Shown in pieces: positions 43,159 through 52,534 of a stretch of DNA of 64,000 nucleotides. The DNA comes from CALWPV01 sp045632125. GTDB taxonomy: Bacteria; Bacillota; Clostridia; Lachnospirales; Bianqueaceae. The notes under the pieces are model-generated. The model worked only from the letters and a program-made list of their open reading frames with translations, was not told the DNA's origin and ran no database searches. The translations under genes were made by a program, and so were the position numbers. The DNA lies in assembly GCA_045632125.1 (NCBI GenBank), contig JAZQWC010000083.1:8811-72810 (forward strand), read 5' to 3'. How positions within the stretch are numbered: position 1 is the first letter of the stretch; each line of letters begins with the position of its first letter.

Positions 43159-46100
43159 TTAACTAAGATCCGTCATATGCTTTTGTTTTCCACCGGTCAA
43201 TCGACGGTTTCCATTAGCATCCAAGGCAGCGGCTCCATAAATTTCCGGCGATTTTAATATGCCCGCCGGCTTGAAGCGGTATTCATAGCTCCATAAATCG
43301 CCGGCACTCCGCCAAGAATTGGGGCTTTGATAAAAATACACACCGGGTGTATGATGCAGCTGAGCAAAACCATTTTGACGGGTTCCGTACAAACAAAGCT
43401 GCACCAAATGCTCCCCTGCCTCAACTTTTACCTTCAACGAGTACGGCGAAAATGCGATAGGACCTACTTCTTCTCCATCCACCATTACTTTCACCAAACC
43501 GCCACGATACTGAGGTACACGTACGGTGAAATCACCTTCCGATTCCACCTTAAAGCTATACACAATATTACCGGTATAGAAAGGTAGTCCCTGACTCACA
43601 ATGTCACCAAAGCTCAGCTTGCGTACCGGAGCAGTAATCAGTTTATTGGCACCGCTCACACGAACGCCAAAGTCACCCAACAAATAGAAGCATTCCAAGT
43701 TACTGCGGCGTCCGATAGGCACCGCGATCTCCAACAGGTTCTCGCCCTCTATCAGCTGCGGCAGCGCCACTGTTTCAATGCAGCGATCCACATACCAGCC
43801 ATCCACATCAGAAGCCACCGGCTGACCGTTTAGAACGATCTTCGCCATTGCCGCTTCCTCCAGCGCCAACTTGGCACCGCTCACTGCCACTTCGCTTTCA
43901 ATTCTAAATCGTAGCTGCAGACGGTCTTTAGCCACTTCCGGCGCGATCAAATAGGGCTGACACACCTCTTTCCGGCGCAGCGGAATTCCAAGCTTACCAC
44001 GTACCACATTATCGATACGCAGCAGTTCCTCCGCCGAATAATACTCGCCTCCGTTAAAGGCATATTCTGCCATATCCAGCAGCAGCATGTTGGGCTCTTC
44101 CAACTTCACATCCACACGGTGCATCAGAATATCAGCCTCACCCTGCAGTGCCTCTGCTGCACCCGTTTCAGCCTCCAATCTTCCCGGCACCATGCGCAAC
44201 AGCATGCTGTCGTGCATATGCCATACGCGCTCGATCACAGTACAACCATTTTCGTAGCGGGCCGGCAGGGGCGCAATCTCACCAGTCAGAGTATCGTACA
44301 ACTCCAAAGCATACTCGCCCTTCAAACTAAATCTCAATTTCAAAGCCGGATCTACATCGGGACACTCTGGATTCTTGCCATTGCATACAAACAGCCATTT
44401 CTGGTCGCCGTCCTCGCGCAGCTGATACAAAAGGCTATCGGTCCGGCCGCCATCCGCTCTGCGGATATCGATCAAACGAACTTCTTCCAGCGCATTCAGA
44501 ATTGCCGAATCATCAAAGCCGATTCGAATAGCTTTTTCGTACACTGCTTTGGCGGCGCTGGACTCTTCGGCATCGATGTAATCCGGGCTGTCGCCCAAAA
44601 AGATCACGCAGCCGCCTTCCTGCTGGAATGCCTCCAGGCGCGCCAGAGTGGTCGAACGCAGATTTCGAACAGGCGGAACAATGATTACATCGTAGGCCAT
44701 TTCTCCAACCTGAAGAGGATTTGACGCTTTCGGGCACTGCTCCGGCAGACGTGCTTCGCAAATATAGTCAAAATCGATACCGCCAAACAACAAGGTCTCT
44801 GCCAAATGGGCAAACTGATAATCCATCTGCTGACGGGCGGCCATGGTCTGATCGGCAGGACCGTTGTAGAGCCAATACGATTCGATGGGATGGATCACGC
44901 CGACTTTGGCTACGGCCTTACCACGGGTCATGGCGGTGTTTACACGGGCGAAGTGATCTTCCACCAATGAGAACTGATCCCACCAGGGAGATTGATAATT
45001 GATACAAGCGGGATAATCGCGCTTCGCCTCGCCCTTCATGGTCATCCATGCCAAATGAGGTACGCGTACAGTTACACCCAGTGCTGCCTGCCAGTCACCC
45101 TGCAGCTTGTAACCGCGGAAGTCGTAGTCCCAACCGGTTACACCGTAGAGCTCACTGAGCATACCTTCAGCACCGGTTTGACGCACCATGGACTGGGTCT
45201 GTTTGGCAGTGGTGTATTCGTGGAAATCGCAGAGCATATCGATACCGGGAATGCCAAAATCGGGATAACAACGCATAGCATCGCCCACTACCTGAGTTTG
45301 ACTATCCAATGTGGGTTCGCCCATGACATGGCCGGTGAGCTTCAAGTTATTGTCTGTACACCACTGACCGATCTGATGGCAATAGGATGCCACGAAGAGG
45401 TCTGTCAACAGATTCTGATAGTTCCAGCGCGCTTTGGAAAGCTTACCATCGGGCAGTTCCCATAGAAGCTCCGGAACAATGTCTAACAGGTCACCTGCAT
45501 ACTGCTCCTGATACAACTGCGGCAATTTCTGAGTCCAGGGCAGGAACACATCCTTCTGCTCTCTAGCAAAACTTAAGGTGTCCTTAGGCGCAAACTGAGG
45601 CTCATCGGTAAAGATGGCAGGTACGATGCCGCCAAAGTATTCTCCAATGCCCTCTTTATACTTTTCATGGGTTTCCTGAATGAATTCTTGAATCGCTTCA
45701 GGGCGCAGGGTATCCACATAGGCCTGATTGTTAAACCATGGATCCGCAGTGGCATGTTCCATGTAAGCATACCATTTGATACCTTCGGCTTTTTCTTTTT
45801 CACCGATGCGCTTGGAAGACTTCAGACAACCATTTTCATCTAATACAATATCGTATACGGCCAACAGTGCGCCGTTATCCTGACGCTGACTTTCCTGACC
45901 ACGACCGGCTTCGGGTTTGTGACTTTGATAGGGTCTGTCTTCTGTATAAGGATTTACCGTCAACATCAAAGTCTTTCTGGCATTTTCCGGTTTACCGGCA
46001 GTTACACGACCGCCTGCAGTACCGGAGGGCCAACGATCTTCGTCATAAAGCCAGGCCAACATTTCTTCTTTTTCAGCTACGTCAACACAGAACTTAACAA

Positions 46101-46323
46101 AATCCATAAATTCATCGTTAAGATAGGGCGTATCCATACCGGTTCGAACATGCATATGAAAACCGCCCAGACCCATCTTTTTGAAAATATGGATCTGTCG
46201 CAGCAGTTCCTCTTTAGACAGTTTTCCATTCCATGCCCAGAAGGGAGTACCGCGATACTCGCTGGTGGGATTTTGAAAGAGCTCTTTACTGAGTGTTATC
46301 TCTTGATTTTTCGGATATAACAT
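43159..46323 (-). CDS. GH106-like alpha-L-rhamnosidase
   Basis: This 1054-residue protein has no signal peptide and matches the GH106 layout: the start with PTSEYRGTPFWAWNGKLS, then MGLGGFHMHVRTGM, LAWLYDEDRWPSGTAGG, IFTDEPQF (likely catalytic region), and C-terminal beta-rich, carbohydrate-binding-like domains. GH106 enzymes remove terminal alpha-L-rhamnose from rhamnogalacturonan and other rhamnosides. Acting in the cytoplasm it would need imported oligosaccharides. It stands alone; an XRE regulator is divergent from it. Confidence 0.85.
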   Translation of the reverse strand: MLYPKNQEITLSKELFQNPTSEYRGTPFWAWNGKLSKEELLRQIHIFKKMGLGGFHMHVRTGMDTPYLNDEFMDFVKFCVDVAEKEEMLAWLYDEDRWPSGTAGGRVTAGKPENARKTLMLTVNPYTEDRPYQSHKPEAGRGQESQRQDNGALLAVYDIVLDENGCLKSSKRIGEKEKAEGIKWYAYMEHATADPWFNNQAYVDTLRPEAIQEFIQETHEKYKEGIGEYFGGIVPAIFTDEPQFAPKDTLSFAREQKDVFLPWTQKLPQLYQEQYAGDLLDIVPELLWELPDGKLSKARWNYQNLLTDLFVASYCHQIGQWCTDNNLKLTGHVMGEPTLDSQTQVVGDAMRCYPDFGIPGIDMLCDFHEYTTAKQTQSMVRQTGAEGMLSELYGVTGWDYDFRGYKLQGDWQAALGVTVRVPHLAWMTMKGEAKRDYPACINYQSPWWDQFSLVEDHFARVNTAMTRGKAVAKVGVIHPIESYWLYNGPADQTMAARQQMDYQFAHLAETLLFGGIDFDYICEARLPEQCPKASNPLQVGEMAYDVIIVPPVRNLRSTTLARLEAFQQEGGCVIFLGDSPDYIDAEESSAAKAVYEKAIRIGFDDSAILNALEEVRLIDIRRADGGRTDSLLYQLREDGDQKWLFVCNGKNPECPDVDPALKLRFSLKGEYALELYDTLTGEIAPLPARYENGCTVIERVWHMHDSMLLRMVPGRLEAETGAAEALQGEADILMHRVDVKLEEPNMLLLDMAEYAFNGGEYYSAEELLRIDNVVRGKLGIPLRRKEVCQPYLIAPEVAKDRLQLRFRIESEVAVSGAKLALEEAAMAKIVLNGQPVASDVDGWYVDRCIETVALPQLIEGENLLEIAVPIGRRSNLECFYLLGDFGVRVSGANKLITAPVRKLSFGDIVSQGLPFYTGNIVYSFKVESEGDFTVRVPQYRGGLVKVMVDGEEVGPIAFSPYSLKVKVEAGEHLVQLCLYGTRQNGFAQLHHTPGVYFYQSPNSWRSAGDLWSYEYRFKPAGILKSPEIYGAAALDANGNRRLTGGKQKHMTDLS

Positions 46324-46387
46324 CTGCTTCCTCTCCTTTGTATGGTGAATTATATACGATTTCTTAAAAATATAAACAAATCGTTAA

Positions 46388-46439
46388 TTATATTCATATC
46401 GGTTATATTCATGTTTTTATAAGTAAATAATGATAGTAT
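46388..46439 (+). promoter_or_regulatory. Promoter of the XRE gene with a 10-base direct repeat
   Basis: TTATATTCAT is repeated at 46388-46397 and 46403-46412 (period 15), just upstream of an extended -10 (TGATAGTAT, 46431-46439). The repeat lies between the divergent GH106 and XRE genes and could be the XRE operator. Confidence 0.45.
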
Positions 46440-46482
46440 ACGCGTAACATAATGTTAATTTTAATCAGAAAGGTGTTATGTT

Positions 46483-46845
46483 ATGAGTACTTATAAGAAA
46501 AGTTTTGGTTCTTTCGGTTCGCGCTTAGCTGATCTGCGTGAACAACGTAATTTGTTAGGCAAAGATGTTGCTGCCGCTCTTCATTTATCTTCTCAAGCAT
46601 ATTCTCAGTATGAAAATGATCGCAGAACACCCGATTTAGAAACTGCACTGCGCCTCGCTCAATATTACGATGTAACTCTTGAGTATTTGATTGCAGGCGA
46701 AGGTCTTTTCGAGACCGGTATCCGTCCTCATTTGAATGATTCTGTTACCAATTTACCACCTGAAGCCATTGATGAGCTTTTAATCTTCTTCGATTATTTG
46801 CGTTACAAGTATAAATCTGATGGTCTATACACCTCTCAGGAATGA
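46483..46845 (+). CDS. XRE-family HTH regulator
   Basis: The 120-residue protein carries an XRE-type HTH at about 10-65: FGSRLADLREQRNLLGKDVA, then ALHLSSQAYSQYENDRRTPD and LETALRLAQYYDVTLEYLI. The remaining 50 residues (PPEAIDELLIFFDYLRYKYK) probably form dimer helices. It may regulate itself and the divergent GH106 gene. The terminator hairpin overlaps its last five codons. Confidence 0.9.
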   Translation: MSTYKKSFGSFGSRLADLREQRNLLGKDVAAALHLSSQAYSQYENDRRTPDLETALRLAQYYDVTLEYLIAGEGLFETGIRPHLNDSVTNLPPEAIDELLIFFDYLRYKYKSDGLYTSQE

Positions 46846-46856
46846 GAGGTGTTTTC
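46829..46856 (+). terminator. Terminator overlapping the end of the XRE gene
   Basis: ACACCTCTCA and TGAGAGGTGT pair perfectly over 10 bp around GGAA and are followed by TTTTCTT. The first arm and part of the second lie within the XRE coding sequence. Confidence 0.88.
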
Positions 46857-47651
46857 TTACTTTCTTGCCAGCTGTAGATCGATCACATCGTAAATATGCA
46901 TCTCGCCGCCGTGCCGCTTGATCGTTTGCTCGATTTCATCAAAGAACTTCCTGCGTGTTGATTCCTCAATGACAATATGATCCGAATAGGTACCCAAAAG
47001 TGTAATGTATTCCTTTGCAGAAAAAGTACGAATTCTCTGATACATTGCATACTCAATATCAACAAAACCGTATTTGGCCGCAATTTCAGCACGAACCAAC
47101 GCATCCTCCTCTGTATAAGCCTTTGGAACCGAAGGCTTTTTATTATGGAAAGGATAATAATACTTTTCATACACCTTCTGGATTTCCTCAGTCATAGCAG
47201 GATTACTTTGATCCGGATGCGGATGATTGGCAAACCTTGCAAAAGCCCCTCCGGATTTCAGCATATGATAGACCTTTGTGTATCCGATTTCCTCTGGAAC
47301 CCAGTGAAAGGCCGAAGCAGAATACACAAGGTCATACGCATTCTCCTCGTAATCTCGATTTTCAAACTTATCGGTAATTACTGAAAACTTAGAAAAATCA
47401 CAAAACTTTTCGCGGCACAGTTGAGAAAAATGCTCTCCGTATTCTACTGCAGTCAGTTCACAACCAGTCTGTAGAATTGGTAAGGTAGCCTGTCCTCCAC
47501 CAATGCCTACTTCCAGTACACGGCTTGACTCGTCAATAGAACGATATTGAAACAGCTTCTGATACAGCTCCGCCACATATCCCGGTCGAAACTTCTCGTA
47601 AGTAGAAGCCACCGTATCAAAAGTCCATTCCAGTCCTTTCATAACCGCCAT
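46857..47651 (-). CDS. Class I SAM-dependent methyltransferase
   Basis: The 264-residue protein has the Rossmann methyltransferase motif I VLEVGIGGGQATLPIL (about 45-60), then ELTAVEYGEHF (acidic end of beta 2) and YDLVYSASAFHWVP (motif IV region), as in UbiE/trans-aconitate-type small-molecule methyltransferases. The substrate is unknown. It begins 2 bases after the aldo/keto reductase stop and is part of a minus-strand operon of small enzymes. Confidence 0.85.
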   Translation of the reverse strand: MAVMKGLEWTFDTVASTYEKFRPGYVAELYQKLFQYRSIDESSRVLEVGIGGGQATLPILQTGCELTAVEYGEHFSQLCREKFCDFSKFSVITDKFENRDYEENAYDLVYSASAFHWVPEEIGYTKVYHMLKSGGAFARFANHPHPDQSNPAMTEEIQKVYEKYYYPFHNKKPSVPKAYTEEDALVRAEIAAKYGFVDIEYAMYQRIRTFSAKEYITLLGTYSDHIVIEESTRRKFFDEIEQTIKRHGGEMHIYDVIDLQLARK

Positions 47652-47653
47652 GC

Positions 47654-48490
47654 TTAATCACCCAAACAAGTAATATGACCAAATGATTTCAGCTGCTCCA
47701 TATCTTCTTCCGAAATTTCAAAATCTACAGCTGCATTCTCCACCATATATTCCTCATGAGTTGTCTTCGGCAACGGCAAAGTACCCAACTGCAGATCAAA
47801 CCGAATGCCTAACTGCGGAATGGACACGCCATATTTTTCTGCCATGGCTACCACCACCGGGTTCTCACGGAGTTTTCCGGTGGCATTGGGTGAATATGCC
47901 TCAACCAAAATATCATTAGCTTGGCAGTAATCCACTAGATCCTTCGGATAATATCCAATGTGCACTTTGATCTGATTCACCTGCGGTTTGATCTCCGCAT
48001 GATCCAACAGATTCTGAATGTCATGAATCTCGAAGTTCGATACACCAATAGAACGGCATTTTCCTTCTTTATATAATCTCTCTATGACGCCCCACACCGT
48101 CAAATTTTCTTCATAATAAGTCTTTGTTGTTTTTTCAACGATCTCCTCCCATGCCTTTGGTGCATGGATCAGCAACAAATCCACATAATCCACACCTAAA
48201 CGCTCCAATGACTCATTGAAAATACGCTCCACTTCAATCGGATCTTTCACACGATCCGGCACCTTGGTGGTCACAAAAATATCTTCCCGAGGCACATTAC
48301 TGCCGGCAATTCCACGGCCTACACCTGCTTCATTACGATAGATCACCGCCGTATCAATATGGCGATAGCCCACTTTCAAAGCAGACAACACCGAAGCCTC
48401 TGCCACCTCATCGGGAATCTGCCATGTGCCCAAAGAAAGCTTCGGAATCTCCACACCATTATTCATAACAAAAGTTTCATTTAATACCAT
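47654..48490 (-). CDS. Aldo/keto reductase
   Basis: This NAD(P)H-dependent oxidoreductase of the (beta/alpha)8 family shows GYRHIDTAVIYRNEAGVGRGI with the catalytic Asp and Tyr, VTTKVPD with the Lys, DLLLIHAP with the His and SIGVSNFEI. It is like YvgN/2,5-diketogluconate reductases. I start at the ATG at 48490, 9 bases after AGGAGG; an ATG three codons upstream touches that site and cannot use it. Length 278 residues. Confidence 0.9.
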   Translation of the reverse strand: MVLNETFVMNNGVEIPKLSLGTWQIPDEVAEASVLSALKVGYRHIDTAVIYRNEAGVGRGIAGSNVPREDIFVTTKVPDRVKDPIEVERIFNESLERLGVDYVDLLLIHAPKAWEEIVEKTTKTYYEENLTVWGVIERLYKEGKCRSIGVSNFEIHDIQNLLDHAEIKPQVNQIKVHIGYYPKDLVDYCQANDILVEAYSPNATGKLRENPVVVAMAEKYGVSIPQLGIRFDLQLGTLPLPKTTHEEYMVENAAVDFEISEEDMEQLKSFGHITCLGD

Positions 48491-48504
48491 AGCTTTCATC
48501 CTCC

Positions 48505-49044
48505 TTATTTCTCGGGCATAAATTCCCGTTCCACTTCATAACGCACTTGATCGATGAAGTGCCACCATTCTGAATTGATGCCACGAAAGCCCGCTTCCAC
48601 CATCAGACCTTCCAGCCATTCTTTATTGGCAAGCGCTTCCTCGTCGTGACAGTCCTCCAAATAGTAGATCGCATCGAACTCTGAAGGCATTTTAATGTCT
48701 TGTCCGTTGACATCTACAATGGTCACATCCACACAGTTACCGCGACTGTGATTGGAACAGCCATTATAGGGATTCGCAACAAAATCATTATCCGGCCTGG
48801 CCTCCCATAAAATAAACTGTGATGCCACCGGACGAAAGGCATCCCATATCTTCAAACTGCAACCCTGCTGACGCAGCTTCTCTTGTACCTGTGCCAGTTT
48901 CTTCACTGTTCCATAGCGAAGCCAAGCCTCACTAAAGTGGTAGAATGGTTTACCAATGAAATTATCGGATGTAGCGTACTTCATATCCACCACAATATCA
49001 GGAATATAGTCGGTTACCCTTACAAAGGTTTCGTCTAACTGCAT
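48505..49044 (-). CDS. VanX/DdpX-type D-Ala-D-Ala dipeptidase
   Basis: M15D zinc dipeptidases split D-Ala-D-Ala. The protein (179 residues from the chosen start) has IPDIVVDMKYATSDNFIGK, CSNHSRGNCVDVTIVD with the zinc-binding His and Asp, and the C-terminal SEWWHFID with the catalytic Glu and third zinc ligand His. No VanA/VanH genes are adjacent, so a peptidoglycan-recycling or D-Ala nutritional role is more likely than vancomycin resistance. The start at 49044 follows AGAGGTGAT by 6 bases and comes 3 bases after the preceding stop. Confidence 0.9.
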   Translation of the reverse strand: MQLDETFVRVTDYIPDIVVDMKYATSDNFIGKPFYHFSEAWLRYGTVKKLAQVQEKLRQQGCSLKIWDAFRPVASQFILWEARPDNDFVANPYNGCSNHSRGNCVDVTIVDVNGQDIKMPSEFDAIYYLEDCHDEEALANKEWLEGLMVEAGFRGINSEWWHFIDQVRYEVEREFMPEK

Positions 49045-49046
49045 AT

Positions 49047-49547
49047 TTAAATCACCTCTACCTGGCACATCTGCATCGTTTTCAAGGCAGCTTCGTGACT
49101 TTCCACCGTAACGCCTGCACAGCAGACAGAGTCAACCTTCACCACTGCTTCCGGAAAAGTAGCTTTGATGATCAATGCATTGGATACCACACAAATATCG
49201 GTGCAAAGGCCTACCAGTTCGACCTCTTCAAGCTTTTCCTCTTTCCAATTAGGCCAGCCAAAATTGGGTTTATCAATAATTTTACATCCTTCCACATAAA
49301 GACCATCGGCAATTTCCCACCCTTTTGTCCCCTGAATACAGTGTTTGACTGGAAGTTTCGTTCCTTCCATAGTCTCCAGATAGTTTTCCTGATGTGTATC
49401 TCTGGTAAAAATGATTTCATCGCCTCGCGATACATATTCGTCGATCTTTTCTTTGACCTTAGGTACTATGGCAACAGCCTCTGCCGTTCCCAACGCCATA
49501 TCGATGAAGTCATTTTGCATATCAATTACAATGAGTGTTTTCTTCAT
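49047..49547 (-). CDS. Isochorismatase-like cysteine hydrolase
   Basis: The 166-residue protein has the fold of nicotinamidases: VIDMQNDFID with catalytic Asp near residue 9, metal-side residues around TRDTHQENY, HCIQGTKGW and the nucleophile in VGLCTDICVVSNALI. The DTHxxxY pattern and CxxD are close to nicotinamidase PncA, which would make it part of NAD salvage, but other amide hydrolases share these marks. It precedes the VanX-like gene with a 2-base gap. Confidence 0.85.
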   Translation of the reverse strand: MKKTLIVIDMQNDFIDMALGTAEAVAIVPKVKEKIDEYVSRGDEIIFTRDTHQENYLETMEGTKLPVKHCIQGTKGWEIADGLYVEGCKIIDKPNFGWPNWKEEKLEEVELVGLCTDICVVSNALIIKATFPEAVVKVDSVCCAGVTVESHEAALKTMQMCQVEVI

Positions 49548-49692
49548 TATTATACCCTTCTTACTGCTTTGGCAAATGCCGTTTTAAGTACTTCTTACTC
49601 AAAAGTTTGTTTAAATAATTATACCACAATCTATTTTCCAGTAAAGGTATAAAATGCGCTTTCTCAAATGTAACTATATGTTTATTAAACGC

Positions 49693-49724
49693 AAAAGAGC
49701 AACTGCTTATGCCGCTGCTCTTTT
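49693..49724 (-). terminator. Hairpin after the MATE gene
   Basis: AAAAGAGCA and TGCTCTTTT pair over 9 bp with a 14-base loop that may pair further. It lies 20 bases after the MATE stop; the T-run is only four bases. Confidence 0.55.
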
Positions 49725-49744
49725 ACTATGTTTTTATTTTTACC

Positions 49745-51082
49745 TTATTCAGTTGTGATAATCATACTACAATGGGTTTTGTAAAGCTTTAACAGATAAA
49801 TTGCTGCCACCGTCATTGTTACTACTTCCGCCGAAAGAATCGCCCACCAAACACCTTTACCGCCAAGAAATAACGGAAAAATCATTAAAAAGCCACCATT
49901 CAAAAGGATTCCTCGAAGTAATGAAATAATGGTTGCCATTTTGGGGCTCTGCACTGCTTGCAAAAAATAGACAGCAAACATACAAAAAGCCTGAGGAATA
50001 TATGAAAGCGAAAACACTCTCATAATAAAAGGAGTTACTTCTTCAACCTCCGGCGTCATTTTCATAAAAATGCTTACCACTTCTATCGGAATTGCAATAC
50101 TAATTCCCGCAAACAATGTGCTAAAAAACACTGCATTTTTTATACCCAGCTTCCCAACTTTCCAGCTTCGATTTAGGTTACCAGCACCAAAATTCGTTGC
50201 TGCAATAGGCTGCACTGCCTGTCCTATTCCAGAAAAAATGCTAGTAAACAAGGCCGATACAGTACCAAGAACACCGTACACAGCCAAAGATGCACTGCCG
50301 GCATATTTCATAATTTGATTATTAGCAATAAAGGATACAGCAATCACAGCTAAGGCACCAATTCCCGAACCAAAACCGGTTACTACGATTTTTTTGAATG
50401 CCAAAGTCCAAGCATAAGGTTTCACCAAACGGAAGGATGTCTTTTTCAACAGCAGAAATGCTGCCATTAATCCTGCCTGTACCACTGATCCCAAAGCTGT
50501 TGCAATACCGGCACCTTCCATTCCCATATTCAAAGGGAATACGAATAGCCAGTCTCCAATAATATTAATAACTCCACCAATTAGTGTGGCGTATAAAACA
50601 AATCGCGGGTAACCATCCGATCGAATATAACATCCTAGAAAAGTAGTAAGTACAAATGATGGTAAAGTGGCAAAAATCCATAATCCATAATCCATTGCGT
50701 ACGGTAGTAGTACATCATCTGCACCACATAGACGATAAAATGGTTCCTGAAATACCCATCCACCAATCCATGCAATCAAAGTCAATACCGCAACAAGAAC
50801 AATCGATGCTGAAAAGAAGGCATTCCCCTTCTCTTTATTTCCTTCGCCTCCTGCTCGATTCCGTAATACCGAACCACCAATACCACACAGAAGCGCAATA
50901 AAATTAGCTATAAAGAAAATAGGAAGTACCAACGAGCATGCTGCTGTTCCATCAGGTCCAACTCCCTGTCCAATTGCAATCGTATCGATTAAGCTATAGG
51001 TAGCCACTGCAACAGCGCTGCTGATAGCCGGAACCAAAAAATAATAAAACAGTCTTCTTATATCGTCTTTAAGTAAATTCAT
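49745..51082 (-). CDS. MATE-family exporter
   Basis: This 445-residue protein with twelve hydrophobic segments starts RRLFYYFLVPAISSAVAVATYSLIDTIAIG, here read in pieces as the typical MATE beginning with the TIAIGQGVG loop. It is of the NorM/DinF-like type found in clostridia; substrate unknown. It stands alone in front of a hairpin and is only distantly like the MATE protein at 23636-25102. Confidence 0.9.
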   Translation of the reverse strand: MNLLKDDIRRLFYYFLVPAISSAVAVATYSLIDTIAIGQGVGPDGTAACSLVLPIFFIANFIALLCGIGGSVLRNRAGGEGNKEKGNAFFSASIVLVAVLTLIAWIGGWVFQEPFYRLCGADDVLLPYAMDYGLWIFATLPSFVLTTFLGCYIRSDGYPRFVLYATLIGGVINIIGDWLFVFPLNMGMEGAGIATALGSVVQAGLMAAFLLLKKTSFRLVKPYAWTLAFKKIVVTGFGSGIGALAVIAVSFIANNQIMKYAGSASLAVYGVLGTVSALFTSIFSGIGQAVQPIAATNFGAGNLNRSWKVGKLGIKNAVFFSTLFAGISIAIPIEVVSIFMKMTPEVEEVTPFIMRVFSLSYIPQAFCMFAVYFLQAVQSPKMATIISLLRGILLNGGFLMIFPLFLGGKGVWWAILSAEVVTMTVAAIYLLKLYKTHCSMIITTE

Positions 51083-51127
51083 TTCCCATATCTCTTTTTC
51101 TCAAAGTTTACTTTTATGAGTATTATA

Positions 51128-52027
51128 TCATAAAGCCTCTTTCCATTCATTCCAAAACTCTGCAAATGTTAAATACCGTTCATTTCTGTCAGGACTAACA
51201 GCTTTAATCGCAACCCTGTAGGCTTCTTCACTTAATTGCCACTTGTTAATGGAACATGGGAGAAATTGATTGTTATTATATCTTTGCTGAATTTCTTCTT
51301 CTGAAAATTCTCCAAAAAAATCAAAAATCAATGCACCCAATGTGAAAATGTTCGTCTGCTCATCAATGATGCAGCCTTGCATGTACTCCTCCGGTGCCTT
51401 CAGTCTCTTTGTTCCGAACCAGTCAGCACCTTTGTCATTGATAACGGGCGCTTTTTCAAACAGATCTATATCACAGATGGTTGTTACATCATTTTGAAAA
51501 TCATACAGGATACTTCCGTCATAGAAATCCACAGCAACATAGCCTTGCTGATTTGCATTCTGTAAAAATGAAAACATAACATCTACCGCTTTCAGCTTTT
51601 TGCTGACAGCTAGCTCTTTGAATTTCACCTTTGGGCTTTTAATCGTTGGATCTTTTCCGTATTGCTCAAAGTTCCAATGATCAAATAGGCATTCTCCTTC
51701 AGCCCATTCGAATACCACAACATAGAATTCCTTGTACTCATATTCTTCAACAATTTTTATCAAATTGGAATGAGCTAAATCATAATACAATTGAACCGCC
51801 TTTTTTAGTAGCTCAATGGATTCCTTCGGTGATATTTCCTCTTTTACTGTACCGACTCCTGCAATTTTACAAAAGTATTTTCGTTCACCATCTTCCATTC
51901 CAAAACAAATGCAACCGGAGCCGGTTTCATCGACTACTGAAAAAGCTGTGCCGTATTTTTTCAGCCAAGTGAAATCCCGCGGTCTCTTCAGTTTGAATTC
52001 GATAGAATCTAATTTACCAATAAACAT
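51128..52027 (-). CDS. Protein kinase-like protein with altered catalytic loop
   Basis: The 299-residue protein has a eukaryotic-type kinase fold: YFCKIAG (candidate ATP-anchoring Lys), HSNLIKIVEEYEY, VVVFEWAEGECLF as the hinge, a catalytic loop VAVDFYDGSILYD, a metal-binding CDIDLF in place of DFG, and APEEYMQGCIIDEQTNIFTLG as the APE and following helix. Compared with HRDLKPEN, the catalytic Asp is kept but Lys is replaced by Tyr and Asn by Ser. It has no membrane or sensor domain. It may be a weak kinase or a pseudokinase. It lies upstream of the MATE gene among small accessory enzymes. Confidence 0.78.
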   Translation of the reverse strand: MFIGKLDSIEFKLKRPRDFTWLKKYGTAFSVVDETGSGCICFGMEDGERKYFCKIAGVGTVKEEISPKESIELLKKAVQLYYDLAHSNLIKIVEEYEYKEFYVVVFEWAEGECLFDHWNFEQYGKDPTIKSPKVKFKELAVSKKLKAVDVMFSFLQNANQQGYVAVDFYDGSILYDFQNDVTTICDIDLFEKAPVINDKGADWFGTKRLKAPEEYMQGCIIDEQTNIFTLGALIFDFFGEFSEEEIQQRYNNNQFLPCSINKWQLSEEAYRVAIKAVSPDRNERYLTFAEFWNEWKEAL

Positions 52028-52048
52028 TGTTTTACCCTTCTACGAATT

Positions 52049-52495
52049 TCATCTATGAATATACATTCTTGTTAGATCCGGCTCTCCGTCACCTTGTACC
52101 ATGCACAGGAACTCCCATCCATATCTTTCATAGAAACCGGTATGATCCGTAACCAGATATGCAGGTGAAATGCCTTTATTTCTTAAATCTTCCACAGCCA
52201 TATTCAACAGATTGCCGGCAATACCCTGACATCGGTACTGTTCCTCCGTATAAACCGCGCAAACATTAGGAGTCAGATCTTTTCTATCATGAAAGTCATT
52301 TTCAATCACGCCTAAGCCCCCAATAATCTGGTCTCCATCTAAACATAAAAACCATCCGTACTCGGTTTGTTTACTCAAATATGCTTCCATGCATTCCAAA
52401 TATGCTTCTTTGGGAACTCTCCACTTGCTATGAAACCAACTTGCTGCCTGATCCATATACTCAGGTTTTTCTTTTAAAGTAACATATTGATACAT
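52049..52495 (-). CDS. GNAT-family N-acetyltransferase
   Basis: This 148-residue single-domain GNAT shows the acetyl-CoA binding segment CAVYTEEQYRCQGIAGNLLNMA (pieces with Q/RxxGxA-like QGIAGN) and the FYERYGWEF end. The substrate is unknown. It is one of six GNAT proteins in a 5.5-kb minus-strand run. Confidence 0.85.
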   Translation of the reverse strand: MYQYVTLKEKPEYMDQAASWFHSKWRVPKEAYLECMEAYLSKQTEYGWFLCLDGDQIIGGLGVIENDFHDRKDLTPNVCAVYTEEQYRCQGIAGNLLNMAVEDLRNKGISPAYLVTDHTGFYERYGWEFLCMVQGDGEPDLTRMYIHR

Positions 52496-52534
52496 TTTGC
52501 ACTTTCTCCTCTCGCTATTTTGACTTAAGATGCC

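Noticed and set aside
48505..49044. Vancomycin-resistance cluster
   Set aside because: Only a VanX-like dipeptidase is present; no VanH, VanA or VanRS-type genes adjoin it.
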